The notes: generated by a model not told the origin, from the sequence alone. A stretch of 64,000 nucleotides of DNA from Dehalococcoidia bacterium (GCA_021295955.1 JAGWBJ010000004.1:32001-96000); one strand, 5' to 3'. Positions 42,637-51,229 are shown, counted from the stretch's first letter. Numbers and translations are program-made.

Positions 42637-42954
42637 TCACTCGGGCATGCCGGCGTCGATCCAGCGTTCGATTTCGGCGATCTCGTCCTCGGTCAGGAAC
42701 GGGCCGCCCCGGGGCATCCTGGGGATCATGCCTACTCCCTTTCGAAGGAAGGTAACCAGGTGGGTCTCCCGGCCCGGCTTGCCCGGCTCGATTAGCTTGC
42801 GGCGGTAGGGGCTGCTTGCGGCCAGGTCCTGGGGCGTGTCCCAGTAGTACTCGTGAATCCCCGGGGCGGGAGGCCCGTGCTTGGCCTCCCAGGCGGCCAT
42901 TGACTTTTCGAGCAGTTCCTTGACCCGAGGCCAGGTGACCGGCTGGTCCGACAT
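42637..42954 (-). CDS. Small conserved protein with a cytochrome-c-like C-terminal motif but no heme site
   Basis: 105 residues. The end, GGPFLTEDEIAEIERWIDAGMPE, looks like the last helix of the c-type cytochromes found near DUF1501/DUF1800 genes (LTxxEIxxIxxWIxxGxP). No CxxCH heme site and no signal peptide are present, so it is not a cytochrome itself. ATG 42954 is followed by MSDQPVTWPRVKELL. It lies downstream of the NHL gene behind a hairpin. Confidence 0.65.
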   Translation of the reverse strand: MSDQPVTWPRVKELLEKSMAAWEAKHGPPAPGIHEYYWDTPQDLAASSPYRRKLIEPGKPGRETHLVTFLRKGVGMIPRMPRGGPFLTEDEIAEIERWIDAGMPE

Positions 42955-42970
42955 TGGCACTCCCAAATCG

Positions 42971-43000
42971 GAAGCCCCCCGCAGGCCGCCGGGGGGCTTC
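42971..43000. terminator. Perfect 10-bp hairpin downstream of the NHL gene
   Basis: Arms GAAGCCCCCC (42971-42980) and GGGGGGCTTC (42991-43000) around a 10-base loop. There is no T-run; it lies between the NHL stop and the small gene start on the minus strand. Confidence 0.5.
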
Positions 43001-43040
43001 ATCGTTCTCGGCGGGGCCGGCCTATACGGCCCCTAGGCCC

Positions 43041-44027
43041 CTAGTAGTCGTCCTTCTGATAGACCTGCAGGCGGTTGCGGTTGCTGTCCAGGATGATGAC
43101 GCGACCGTCGTCGTCGATGGCCACGGCCTTGGGCCGCCACAGGTTCCGTTCATCGGAGAAGTCCCTCATCAGGTTCCGTTGCCGTATCATGTCCGGATTG
43201 GCGTTCAGCTTCTCCCAGGCCCACTTGGACATGCCGGCGTCGCCCGTGAAGGTGGTCACGTGGCGCCCGTCGGGGGTCAGCACCTGCACCCGGTTGTTGT
43301 GCCAGTCGGCCACGTAGATGTCCCCGTACTTGTCCACCGCGACCCCGGTGGGACGGCTGAACTCCCCGGTCCCGTCCCCGGTGGACCCGAACTCCGCCAG
43401 GAACTCGCCGTCGGGAGTGAACTTCTGGACCCTGTCGTTGCGCCAGTCGGCCACGTAGATGTCGCCCCGGGAGTCGATGGTCAGCCCCCAGGGCAGGTTG
43501 AGCTGGCCCTCGCCGCTGCCCTCCTCCCCCCATTTGGCCAGGAAGCCGCCGTCCCTGGTGAACTTCTGGACGCGGTTGTTGGCGCTGTCCACGACGTAGG
43601 CGTTGTCCTCGGCGTCGAACCGGATACCCGAGGGCTTGTTAAGCTCGCCGTCGCCCGAGCCCGCCACTCCCCACTTGGCCTGAAAGGTGCCGTCCTTGTC
43701 GAAGACGGAGACGCGATTGAGCCAGTCGTCGGTGACGTACACGTTCTGCTGGCTGTCCAAGGCTATGGAGGTGGGCCAGAAGAGGTCGCCGTCCCCGTCG
43801 CCGAACTGGGAGAACTGGCCCAGGTAGTCCTCGTCGATGTTCAGCATGGTGACCCTCACCCCGTCGGGCCTCCACTCCCAGCACCGGTTCACCACGTAGA
43901 TGGTGCCGTCGGGGGCCAGGGCCAGGTCCATGGGTTGGCGGAACCCCGTCCCGGCAAACTCGAAACGTCCTACGGTACGGTCGTAGTGGAACGACCGGTT
44001 GGTGATGCCAAAGAAAACGGCGCTCAT
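43041..44027 (-). CDS. NHL-repeat six-bladed beta-propeller protein
   Basis: 328 residues made of NHL repeats: units such as LNKPSGIRFDAEDNAYVVDS, LNLPWGLTIDSRGDIYVAD and FSRPTGVAVDKYGDIYVAD, each followed by N/D-RVQxFTPDGxF. The N-terminal MSAVFFGITNRSFHYDR precedes the first blade and no signal peptide is seen. Such propellers act in binding or as peptidylglycine-lyase-like enzymes; this one has no catalytic signature I recognise. ATG 44027 is preferred. Confidence 0.88.
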   Translation of the reverse strand: MSAVFFGITNRSFHYDRTVGRFEFAGTGFRQPMDLALAPDGTIYVVNRCWEWRPDGVRVTMLNIDEDYLGQFSQFGDGDGDLFWPTSIALDSQQNVYVTDDWLNRVSVFDKDGTFQAKWGVAGSGDGELNKPSGIRFDAEDNAYVVDSANNRVQKFTRDGGFLAKWGEEGSGEGQLNLPWGLTIDSRGDIYVADWRNDRVQKFTPDGEFLAEFGSTGDGTGEFSRPTGVAVDKYGDIYVADWHNNRVQVLTPDGRHVTTFTGDAGMSKWAWEKLNANPDMIRQRNLMRDFSDERNLWRPKAVAIDDDGRVIILDSNRNRLQVYQKDDY

Positions 44028-44092
44028 GGTATTCTCGCAACTCCTCGTTGACTGGCACGCCCGGGCGGACAAGCCCGGCTATCAGCCGCCAA

Positions 44093-44129
44093 GCCCCCCC
44101 GGCCCGGTGAGCCGGACCGTTAGGGGGGC
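44093..44129. terminator. Hairpin between DUF1501 and NHL genes
   Basis: GCCCCCC / GGGGGGC arms with an inner GGC...GCC stem, in the 121-base gap. No T-run; terminator role inferred from position. Confidence 0.35.
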
Positions 44130-44148
44130 CGGTGCGCCATGCATGGGC

Positions 44149-45285
44149 CTAGAGGAAGTCCATCTGCTCGAAGGTGCCGCCCACGATGGGGGCGGGGTCC
44201 AGGCCGATCCACCTCTCCAGCATGGTGGCGTAGACGCTGCGGAAGTCCACGGTGTGCAGCAGGTCCCCGCCGTCCTCCAGGTCGCCCTCGTTCAGGGAGG
44301 GGTACTCGCCGTAGAGGCCGCCCTTGACCTCGTCGCCGATGACGAAGCACACGCTGCCGGTGCCGTGGTCGGTCCCGCCCCCGTTGTCACGGGCCCGGCG
44401 TCCGAACTCGCTGAACAGGAGCATGATGACCTCTTCGCCTTGATTGTGCTCCCGCAGGTCGTCGTAGAAGTCCGAGACCGACTCGGATACCTGCCGCCAC
44501 AGCCTGGCGTGGTCCCCGGCCTCGTTGGCGTGGGTGTCGAAAGCGTTGTAGGGGGACGTGGTGTACAGGACCCTGGTCCCCAGCTCGGCGAAGTGCACCT
44601 GGGCGATGCCCCGCATGCTCTGGCCCATGGCGTAGTTGCCGTACTCCACGCTGGAGGAGTACCGCTCGGGGGCCACCTTCAGGATGTCGGCCCCCTTGAG
44701 GGCCGCCCGTCCCGTCTCCCAGATGTAGTCCATGACCGGCCCCGATCCTATGGCTGGCGCGTACATCCTGGAGAACACCTCCAGGGCCTGGCTGCGGTTG
44801 TCCTCCCCGGATATGCCCGTCAGCAACCCGTAGGTCTCCAGGTTGCCCACCGAGGCCACGGGCACCCCGGGGCACACCAGCGCCCTGGGCAGGCCCCGTC
44901 CGAAGTTGACGCCCGTGAGGACGTTCTCCGTGCTGGGGTCCAGCTCCCGTATGGCCCGGCCCAGCCATCCCTCGTCGCCGATCTTGTCGGGCTCGCAGGT
45001 GTGCCAGATATCCATCGACCGGAAGTGGGAGCGGCTGGGGTTGGGGTATCCGACCCCCTGGATTATCGCCATGTTCCCCTGGTCGTAGATATCTTTCAGC
45101 TCGGTCATGCTGGGGTGAAGCCCGACCTCGTCGTCGATCCTGAGGACCTGGTCTTCCGATATCCCGAGGGTGGGCCTGTAATCGTAGTAGTTGGAGTTGG
45201 TGTAGGGTACCAGGGTGTTCAAACCGTCGTTGCCCCCGGACAGCGACAGGACCACGATCACCCGCTCCCTTCCATTGGACGCCAT
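44149..45285 (-). CDS. DUF1501 family protein
   Basis: 378 residues. RVIVVLSLSGGNDGLNTLVPY at the N-terminus, the GLHPSMTELKDIYDQGNMAI segment, GYPNPSRSHFRSMDIWHT and the C-terminal LFSEFGRRARDNGGGTDHGTG are diagnostic of DUF1501, a sulfatase/alkaline-phosphatase-like fold. No Tat or Sec signal is visible, although many homologues have one. AAAGGAGGAG precedes ATG 45285. It follows DUF1800 by 21 bases; the two families almost always pair. Confidence 0.92.
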   Translation of the reverse strand: MASNGRERVIVVLSLSGGNDGLNTLVPYTNSNYYDYRPTLGISEDQVLRIDDEVGLHPSMTELKDIYDQGNMAIIQGVGYPNPSRSHFRSMDIWHTCEPDKIGDEGWLGRAIRELDPSTENVLTGVNFGRGLPRALVCPGVPVASVGNLETYGLLTGISGEDNRSQALEVFSRMYAPAIGSGPVMDYIWETGRAALKGADILKVAPERYSSSVEYGNYAMGQSMRGIAQVHFAELGTRVLYTTSPYNAFDTHANEAGDHARLWRQVSESVSDFYDDLREHNQGEEVIMLLFSEFGRRARDNGGGTDHGTGSVCFVIGDEVKGGLYGEYPSLNEGDLEDGGDLLHTVDFRSVYATMLERWIGLDPAPIVGGTFEQMDFL

Positions 45286-45306
45286 GGGCACTCCTCCTTT
45301 CCGGAC

Positions 45307-46725
45307 CTACGCGTACTGGTACTCGGCCGTGGCTACGATAAGCTGCAGCATCTCCGTCACCCGTCGGGCGAAGGTGCCGCGCTCCTCTTCCGTTCCTCTC
45401 CGGAGCTCCCCGCCGCTGGCGGCGTGCTCGATGAGGGAGCCGCGGGTCTTGTCGGCGACCTCTATGGGCCCCAGGAGGTCCAGGCAACGGTCCACGAACT
45501 CCGCCGTGGACATGCTGGAGGCGCCGTCGCTCATGCGGTCGACGATGAGCTTGACGCCGGGCAGGGACTGGTTGCCGACCTGGTCCGCCACGAAGTTGAT
45601 GCGCTCCACCAGGGTCCCGCTGTCGATCCACTCCCTGCCGGTATGCCACCCTTCCACGGTCGGGGGGTTCAGCAGGTCCTGACCCATGAAGGTCGTCTCC
45701 TGCATGATGGGGTAGAGCCCGGGCTTCAGCTCCTGGTGGTCCTTCACCAGGCGCATAGTGCCGACGACCACGTCCGCTGGGCTCTTCATCTTGGTAAACC
45801 GCGCCTCCTTGAAGAAGTCCGAGTTGAACAGGGTGCGCAGTACGGACCGTATGTCGGCGTCGTTTTCGGCGAAGGAGCTCTCGAGGATACGAATGGCCTC
45901 CATGTCCCGGGGAGGGGTGTCCTTCCAGGCGGGCACCTGGGGCTCGTCGGCGACGAAGAAGTTGTACAAGTGCCGGGAGACGAACCGGGCGGTGGCCGGT
46001 TGGCGCATGATGATGTGGATGATGTCCATCCCGTTCCAGCGGCCCGTCTCCCCCAAGAAGGTCTTCTCGCCGTTGTCGTGGTCGGCGGGGTCGTAGCGGA
46101 ACTTCCAGTTGCTGCGCCCGTAGGGGAATACAGGCGGGGTGGGCTCCAGGTTCCAACCCGTAAAGGCGCGGGAAGCGGCCTTTACGTCGTCCTCGGTGTA
46201 GTTGGACCGGCCGTCCATGCCCACGCCCATGGAGAAGAGCTCGAGGAGCTCCCGGCCGTAGTTCTCGTTGATGGTGCCCTTGTGGTTGTCCACGTTGTCC
46301 AGAAAGTAGACCATGGCAGGGTTCCGGGACAGCTCCATGAGCAGGTTTCCAAAATTGCCTAGGCCGTACCGCCGGAACAGGTCTATATGGGAGGTCATCA
46401 CCGGGCCGTTGTCCACCTTGGCAAAGCCGGTGCACAGTATTCCGTGCCAGAAGAGGGCCATCTTCTCCTGGAGGGGGCGCTTCGTGGAGATCATCCTCTG
46501 CATCCAGAGCTGCTGGTTTGACTCTATCGCCGCCAGCTCTACGAACTCCGGCAGGTACCGCTCGAACAGGTCTTCCTCCACGTCGGGGACCCGCTCCGGG
46601 TGTATTAGGTCCTCCACGGTGGACTCGTATCCCCTGGCCACCAGTGCCTCCAGCTCGTCGCGGCCGGCGCCGAACCCCGCGCGCCGCATCAGGTGTGCCA
46701 TCAGGGCGATGTCGTTGTCCGCCAT
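45307..46725 (-). CDS. DUF1800 family protein
   Basis: 472 residues. LMAHLMRRAGFGAGRDELEAL, LFWHGILCTGF, NYGRELLELFSMGVG, AARAFTGW-like ASRAFTGWNLEP and FVSRHLYNFFVADEP are family hallmarks. The function is unknown; pairs of DUF1800 and DUF1501 occur in Chloroflexota, Planctomycetota and proteobacteria. It heads the DUF1800-DUF1501-NHL-small-protein row and has a promoter at 46847-46876. Confidence 0.92.
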   Translation of the reverse strand: MADNDIALMAHLMRRAGFGAGRDELEALVARGYESTVEDLIHPERVPDVEEDLFERYLPEFVELAAIESNQQLWMQRMISTKRPLQEKMALFWHGILCTGFAKVDNGPVMTSHIDLFRRYGLGNFGNLLMELSRNPAMVYFLDNVDNHKGTINENYGRELLELFSMGVGMDGRSNYTEDDVKAASRAFTGWNLEPTPPVFPYGRSNWKFRYDPADHDNGEKTFLGETGRWNGMDIIHIIMRQPATARFVSRHLYNFFVADEPQVPAWKDTPPRDMEAIRILESSFAENDADIRSVLRTLFNSDFFKEARFTKMKSPADVVVGTMRLVKDHQELKPGLYPIMQETTFMGQDLLNPPTVEGWHTGREWIDSGTLVERINFVADQVGNQSLPGVKLIVDRMSDGASSMSTAEFVDRCLDLLGPIEVADKTRGSLIEHAASGGELRRGTEEERGTFARRVTEMLQLIVATAEYQYA

Positions 46726-46846
46726 GGGTGCCCTCTTTCGTCAGGGTGTGGTCGTGTCGGTAGCTGGGGGACGCCGCCGCTGGGACTCGACGGCAGGCGG
46801 GCGCGTCCTCCTACGTCCAGCGGCGCAATTCGCGATAATGACTATT

Positions 46847-46876
46847 ACATTAACCGTTTCCCCGTGGCATTGTCAA
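46847..46876 (-). promoter_or_regulatory. Promoter of the DUF1800/DUF1501 operon
   Basis: Minus strand TTGACA (46876-46871), 18-base spacer, TAATGT (46852-46847). The surrounding AT-rich patch is unusual for this window. The remaining 217-base gap holds nothing else recognisable. Confidence 0.5.
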
Positions 46877-46942
46877 TGGCGAATACGAGGCGGAAACTTC
46901 GGCTGCTCCGACGCCTCGCGGTCTCGTAAGCGTCCCTCCGGG

Positions 46943-47347
46943 CTACCACTTCATCGTGCTGGAGTCCGTCAGATGGATGCGTGTGCCGTTGGTGCACGAC
47001 GTGTCGAAGAAGATGAGGCGGTAGCCTGCTGCGTTGACCCAGGGCTGTTCCGTCGCGAACTTGTAGCCCCGGGCCTTGTAGTCCGCCACCACCTTGTCCA
47101 GGTCCGGCAGGAAGTAGCCGATGTGATGGAACACGTGGTCTCCTCCGCCGGTGAGCTGGCTCCTGTCCGCGGGTTCGATGAGCTCGACCTCGGCCTCGCC
47201 GACACGGACGAAGGCCAGCTTGCCCACCTCCGCCTCTCCACCGCCGATCTTGGCGCCGCCGAAGGTCTTCTCGTACCACGCCACCGCGGCGTCGATGTCC
47301 TCCACCAGGTAGCCGGCGTGCTGGATCCGTCTGAACATGTCGGTCAT
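46943..47347 (-). CDS. VOC-superfamily (glyoxalase/methylmalonyl-CoA-epimerase-like) protein
   Basis: 134 residues with two beta-alpha-beta-beta-beta modules: RIQHAGYLVEDIDAAVAWYE and DHVFHHIGYFLPDLDKVVADY, each offering a metal-binding His, plus Glu in AEVELIEPAD. The methylmalonyl-CoA-epimerase-like spacing is suggestive, but VOC enzymes vary widely. It is divergently transcribed from a sugar-isomerase-like gene, with paired extended -10 elements. Confidence 0.85.
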   Translation of the reverse strand: MTDMFRRIQHAGYLVEDIDAAVAWYEKTFGGAKIGGGEAEVGKLAFVRVGEAEVELIEPADRSQLTGGGDHVFHHIGYFLPDLDKVVADYKARGYKFATEQPWVNAAGYRLIFFDTSCTNGTRIHLTDSSTMKW

Positions 47348-47407
47348 CCTCCTTGTTGTGAGAGCCTCGGCGAGGGGCTTGGAGCGCCGTTGGCCTGGCC
47401 GCGGAAA

Positions 47408-47416
47408 ATCATAACA
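47408..47416 (-). promoter_or_regulatory. Extended -10 (TGTTATGAT) of the VOC gene
   Basis: TGn-TATGAT on the minus strand, 61 bases before the VOC start. It mirrors the plus-strand TGTTAATAT at 47434. Confidence 0.45.
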
Positions 47417-47433
47417 CAGGGCCGGGCGGCTTG

Positions 47434-47442
47434 TGTTAATAT
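47434..47442 (+). promoter_or_regulatory. Extended -10 (TGTTAATAT) of the isomerase-like gene
   Basis: TGn-TAATAT, 20 bases before ATG 47462, with GGAGG at about 47450. With the minus-strand element it forms the inverted repeat TAACACA-N13-TGTGTTA. Confidence 0.45.
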
Positions 47443-47461
47443 CGAAAGTGGAGGACGAGAC

Positions 47462-48292
47462 ATGATCCTTGGCGCCATAACCAACTCGTGGGCCGAGCAG
47501 CTAATGGACACCGACCTGCCCCGCCTTGTGGAGCGTGCCCGCAGGCGCGGGGCCCAGCACGTCGAGCTGCGCCAGAGCTACCTGGGACAGTACGAGACCG
47601 GCGCGGGAGAGGACTGGCGGCCCGTCACCGAGAAGATGGTCCGGCTGGTGCGCACCTTCCCGCTGCTGACCTTCAACCTCGCCATCGCCTACCCGTGCCT
47701 GACCACTCCCCCGGAGCCCCGGTCCCCGGTCTTCCAGGCCTCCCTGGAGGCGGCCAGGGCGCTGGGCTCCTCGGGCAACCCGAGGCTGCGCATGGTGGAC
47801 CCGGCCAGGTTCGACTCTCCCTGGGAGACGGCAGAAGACCTGCCCCGGGAGGCGCTGGGTGTCGCGGACCTGGCCAGGGAGAGCGCCCGCCAGGGCGTCA
47901 GTCTCTTCATCGAGAACTCGGGGCAGCCCATTCGCAGCATGCACTTGCTGGTCCGGGAGGCTAGGGCCAGGTTGGCGCCCGAGGAGGCGGGCTGCCTCGG
48001 CCTGTGCGTCGACGCCGCCAACAGCCTGCGTTGCGACCCCTCCAGCGACCCCGTCGCCGAGATGGAGGGCGTGCCCGGGGACGCGGTCCTGATGGTCCAC
48101 TTCAAGCAGACGAGGGACGGGAAGCCCCACCCCTCGGTGGGAGAGGGGGACCTGGACTTCCGCCGCCAGGTGGCTGTCATGAGGGCCAAGGGGTACGACG
48201 GCCCGGTGGTCCTGGAGATTCCACCGGGGCCGGGCGTATTCGACAGCTTCGTGGAGAGCGTCCAGTACCTGGAGGGGCTGGAAGCGGCCTGA
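47462..48292 (+). CDS. Sugar phosphate isomerase/epimerase-like TIM-barrel protein
   Basis: 276 residues of the xylose-isomerase-like/AP-endonuclease-2 fold. ITNSWAEQLMDTDLPRLVERA and AQHVELRQSYLGQY at the start, LFIENSGQPIRSM in the middle, CLGLCVDAANSL, AVLMVHFKQTRDGKPHPSVGEG and GPVVLEIPPGPG give the Glu/Asp/His/Glu metal ligands expected of the fold. The substrate is unknown. GGAGG lies upstream of ATG 47462; a longer upstream frame is unlikely because it would run through both promoters. Confidence 0.82.
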   Translation: MILGAITNSWAEQLMDTDLPRLVERARRRGAQHVELRQSYLGQYETGAGEDWRPVTEKMVRLVRTFPLLTFNLAIAYPCLTTPPEPRSPVFQASLEAARALGSSGNPRLRMVDPARFDSPWETAEDLPREALGVADLARESARQGVSLFIENSGQPIRSMHLLVREARARLAPEEAGCLGLCVDAANSLRCDPSSDPVAEMEGVPGDAVLMVHFKQTRDGKPHPSVGEGDLDFRRQVAVMRAKGYDGPVVLEIPPGPGVFDSFVESVQYLEGLEAA

Positions 48293-48308
48293 AGAGGGCT
48301 CCCCTCCC

Positions 48309-49532
48309 CTAGTACAGGACGCCATCCTCGGTGAGCTGCCGGATCCGCTCAGCCGGCATGGCCAGGACCTCCCCGAATACGTAGGCGTTGTCCTCTCCCA
48401 CGTTGCTGTAGCTGCCGAACTCCAGCGGGGTGCCCGAGAGGCGCATGGGTGAGGTCCAGCCGGTCCCGGTGCCCGGTTGCCACCGGGAGGCGGGCACTCC
48501 CCGCTCTGCTGTATAGTAGCGCGTCTCCCGGTAGAAGCCCCTGGCGGCCAGGTGGGCGCTCTCGTGCAGGTCCCTTCCCTGGGAGACTATGCTCGCGGGG
48601 ACCCCCCGACCCTGCATCGCCGCCATCACCTCCTCCGCCGAGCGTTGCCGGGTCCAAGCGGCGATGAGCTCGTCCAGCTCGTCCTGGTGCTTCAGCCGCT
48701 CGAAGGCGCCGGCGAACCTGAAGTCTCGGGTCCAGTCGGGGTCGCCCATGGCGCAGCCCAGGCCCCTCCACTGCTCCTCGGAGAAGACGGCGATGGCGCA
48801 GTACCTGTCCTCGCCGGCGCAGGGGTAGACCCCGTGGGGGGCGGCCCGTGGGTCCCGGTTGCCCAGACGCCGGGGCAGCCGGTGGTTGAGCTGGTAGTCC
48901 AGGACCCCGGGGCCCACGGTGGCCGCGCCCGACTTGAACACCGACGACTCCATCGTGGCCCCTCTGCCCGTCCCGCGGCGGCGCATCAGGGCCCCTATCA
49001 CCGCGGCCGGCTGGAACACGCCCGTGTGGTAGTCGGAATAGGAGGAGTTGACCACGCCGGGGGACGCCCCGGGAAGTCCTGTCTGCAGGGATACGCCCGA
49101 CATGTGCTGCACCAGGATGCCGTAGGGCTTGTAGGTGTAGTAGGGGCCGTGGCCTCCCAGACCAGTCTGCCACATGATGATGATGTCCGGCCGGGTCTGC
49201 CTGATGACGGGGAAGTCTATGCCCCACCGGTCCAGGATGTTGCGCCGGAAGTTGGTCATGAACACGTCGGAGATGGCTATCAGCTCCAGGAGGACCTCCC
49301 GGCCCTGGGGGGTGCGCACGTCGATGGTGACCCGGCGCTTGCCCCGCTGGTAGTCGGGCTGGCCCGCTCCCCGGGACCAGGCGGGGATGAAGGCCATCTC
49401 GTCCAGCACCTTGTTGGTCTCCACCTTCACGACCTCGGCGCCCAGGGAGGCCAGGATGCGGCCCGCCAGGGGTAGGGCCACGTAGGGGCCCAACTCGACC
49501 ACCCGGGTCCCCTCCAGCGCCCTACCCGCCAT
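48309..49532 (-). CDS. CaiB/BaiF CoA-transferase family protein with Lys at the catalytic-acid position
   Basis: 407 residues of class III CoA-transferase: RVVELGPYVALPLAGRILASLGAEVVKVE, then FMTNFRRNILDRWGID, IIIMWQTGLGGHGPY and the C-terminal SGTPLEFGSYSNVGEDNAYVFGE. In the segment where the catalytic Asp/Glu sits, this protein reads GRGATMESSVFKSG, placing Lys200 where its neighbour at 49994 has Glu212 (GQGQHIDVSVQES). The classical acyl-anhydride mechanism may therefore be impaired. It overlaps the Ddn-like gene by 11 bases. Confidence 0.92.
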   Translation of the reverse strand: MAGRALEGTRVVELGPYVALPLAGRILASLGAEVVKVETNKVLDEMAFIPAWSRGAGQPDYQRGKRRVTIDVRTPQGREVLLELIAISDVFMTNFRRNILDRWGIDFPVIRQTRPDIIIMWQTGLGGHGPYYTYKPYGILVQHMSGVSLQTGLPGASPGVVNSSYSDYHTGVFQPAAVIGALMRRRGTGRGATMESSVFKSGAATVGPGVLDYQLNHRLPRRLGNRDPRAAPHGVYPCAGEDRYCAIAVFSEEQWRGLGCAMGDPDWTRDFRFAGAFERLKHQDELDELIAAWTRQRSAEEVMAAMQGRGVPASIVSQGRDLHESAHLAARGFYRETRYYTAERGVPASRWQPGTGTGWTSPMRLSGTPLEFGSYSNVGEDNAYVFGEVLAMPAERIRQLTEDGVLY

Positions 49533-49989
49533 CGCGGTCCCTTCCGCCGCCCTTCACCGGGAAGGCCACCAGCGCCAGCCGGTCCAGGTGGTAGAACAGG
49601 CCCATGGTACGGTGGCCGTACTTGGCGGCGAACACGGCCGACACCCGGCCCACCTCCTCCGGGTCCTCCACCAGCCGCCCCCGGCTGCGCCAACCTCGGG
49701 ACCCCACCCGGAGATGCACGTCGGGGTGGGCCCTGACGTTCTTCAGCCAGTCTGACGACCCGCCCCAACTCGAGAAGCAGAGGAATGTGTCTTCCTCCCT
49801 GACGTACCACAGGGGAGTCCGCCGCTGCGACCCGGAGGCCCGTCCGATGGTCGTCAGGACCATGACCTTTCGGGCCAGCAGGGGGCCCAGACCCAGCCGG
49901 TAGGCCACCAACGCCCACTTGGCGAGGCGGCTCCGCAGCCAGCTTGGGCGGAGGGGGCTGAGCTCCGTCTGTAGTGGCGTCGCTCCCAT
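49522..49989 (-). CDS. Ddn-like deazaflavin (F420)-dependent nitroreductase-family protein
   Basis: 155 residues. VLTTIGRASGSQRRTPLWYVREEDTF and SSWGGSSDWLKNVRAHPDVHLRVG match the split-barrel F420-dependent quinone/nitroreductase (Ddn) family. The N-terminal basic amphipathic helix before it resembles the membrane-association segment of Ddn. Sitting between two CaiB/BaiF genes and overlapping one, it probably belongs to the same catabolic unit. The presence of cofE makes F420 use plausible. Confidence 0.85.
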   Translation of the reverse strand: MGATPLQTELSPLRPSWLRSRLAKWALVAYRLGLGPLLARKVMVLTTIGRASGSQRRTPLWYVREEDTFLCFSSWGGSSDWLKNVRAHPDVHLRVGSRGWRSRGRLVEDPEEVGRVSAVFAAKYGHRTMGLFYHLDRLALVAFPVKGGGRDRDGG

Positions 49990-49993
49990 TTGC

Positions 49994-51229
49994 CTAGACC
50001 ACGCCCGCCGCCCTCAACGCTGACAGGTCATGCTTCGAGAGTCCCAGCTCTCCGCAGTACACCGCCACGTTGTCCTGCCCCATGGCCGGTGCCGGGCGGG
50101 CGCCCACGTCCATCTCCTCGGAGTAGATGATGCCCAGGGGGTATCGCAGGGTGCCTGCCTCGGGGTGGTCGACCTGGGCCCAGAAGCCGCTGGCCTCGAG
50201 CTGGGGGTCCTCCAACAGATCTCCCACGTCGTTCACGGGCAGGAAGACCAGGTTCCGCTTCTGTCCCTCGTGAAACAGCTCGTCGGCGGTGAAGCGCGCC
50301 GTGAAGTCCATGAACAGCGCGGTAATCACGTCGATGTAGGGGGCCCGCTCCTGGTTGCCGCCCCGGTACTCGTCGGCCAGGATGGCGTCGTTGCCCGTCG
50401 CTTCGTGTATCCACTCCGCCAGGGTGTCCCACTCTCGGGGGGTGATGACGCCGGCCGCGATCCAGCCGTCCCGGCAGGGGTAGGCCCCCAGGGGGATCAC
50501 CAGGGTGGAGTTGGTGCCCACCCGGGTCACGTTCTCACCCCGTTGCATCCACGCCAGGGCCGGATGGGCATCGGTGTAGTAGGTGATGAGGGACTCCTGG
50601 ACCGAGACGTCGATGTGCTGGCCCTGCCCCGAGCCGCCGTCCCTGTGATAGAGGGCGGCGAGGATACCCACGGCGGCGTACTGGGCGCCGGCGAAATGGG
50701 ACTGCTCGTTACCCTGGCGCAGGGGAGGCTCGTCTGGCTCACCCGTGATCTGCATGTATCCGCTGGCGGCCATGGCCACCAGGTCCGAGGAAGCGTAGTC
50801 CCTCCAAGGGCCCGTCTGGCCGAAGGGAGTGATGGAAGCCATGACGACCCCTGGGTTGACCCGCTTCAGTGAGGAGTAGCCCAGTCCCAGGCTCTCCATG
50901 TACCCCACCGGAAAGGTCTCCACCACCACGTCGGCGGTCTTCACCAGCCTGAGAAACAGCCACCGGCCGGTGGCCGACTCCAGGTCCAGGGTGATGGAGC
51001 GCTTGTTGGTGTTGTGCAGGAGGAAGTAGGAGCTCTTCTCGTGGTGGGGGACGTCCCCCGGAAAGGGGCCTCTGCTCCTGGACGGGTCGCCCCCGGGGGA
51101 CTCGATTCTGATCACCTCGGCGCCGTAGTCCGCCAGGAACCGGGTGCAGAACACACCCTTCTCGTCCGTCAGGTCCAGCACCCTGTAGGGCGGCACCAGG
51201 GTATCTCGATGTTGCGGCTCCTGGGGCAT
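49994..51229 (-). CDS. CaiB/BaiF CoA-transferase family protein
   Basis: 411 residues. YRVLDLTDEKGVFCTRFLADYGAEVIRIE, the RSITLDLESATGRWLF segment, VVMASITPFGQTGPWRDY and GQGQHIDVSVQESL with the probable catalytic Glu212 are standard for class III CoA-transferases. It moves CoA between carboxylic acids, activating them for degradation. It lies 4 bases from the Ddn-like gene and 79 bases after the FAD oxidase gene. Confidence 0.93.
   Translation of the reverse strand: MPQEPQHRDTLVPPYRVLDLTDEKGVFCTRFLADYGAEVIRIESPGGDPSRSRGPFPGDVPHHEKSSYFLLHNTNKRSITLDLESATGRWLFLRLVKTADVVVETFPVGYMESLGLGYSSLKRVNPGVVMASITPFGQTGPWRDYASSDLVAMAASGYMQITGEPDEPPLRQGNEQSHFAGAQYAAVGILAALYHRDGGSGQGQHIDVSVQESLITYYTDAHPALAWMQRGENVTRVGTNSTLVIPLGAYPCRDGWIAAGVITPREWDTLAEWIHEATGNDAILADEYRGGNQERAPYIDVITALFMDFTARFTADELFHEGQKRNLVFLPVNDVGDLLEDPQLEASGFWAQVDHPEAGTLRYPLGIIYSEEMDVGARPAPAMGQDNVAVYCGELGLSKHDLSALRAAGVV

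Noticed and set aside
43999-46362. 787-codon plus-strand frame across DUF1501 and DUF1800
   Set aside because: The two minus-strand genes carry family hallmarks along their full length; this frame has none.
46313-47461. Upstream extension of the isomerase-like gene
   Set aside because: It would run antisense through DUF1800 and VOC and through both promoters; GGAGG before ATG 47462 marks the start.
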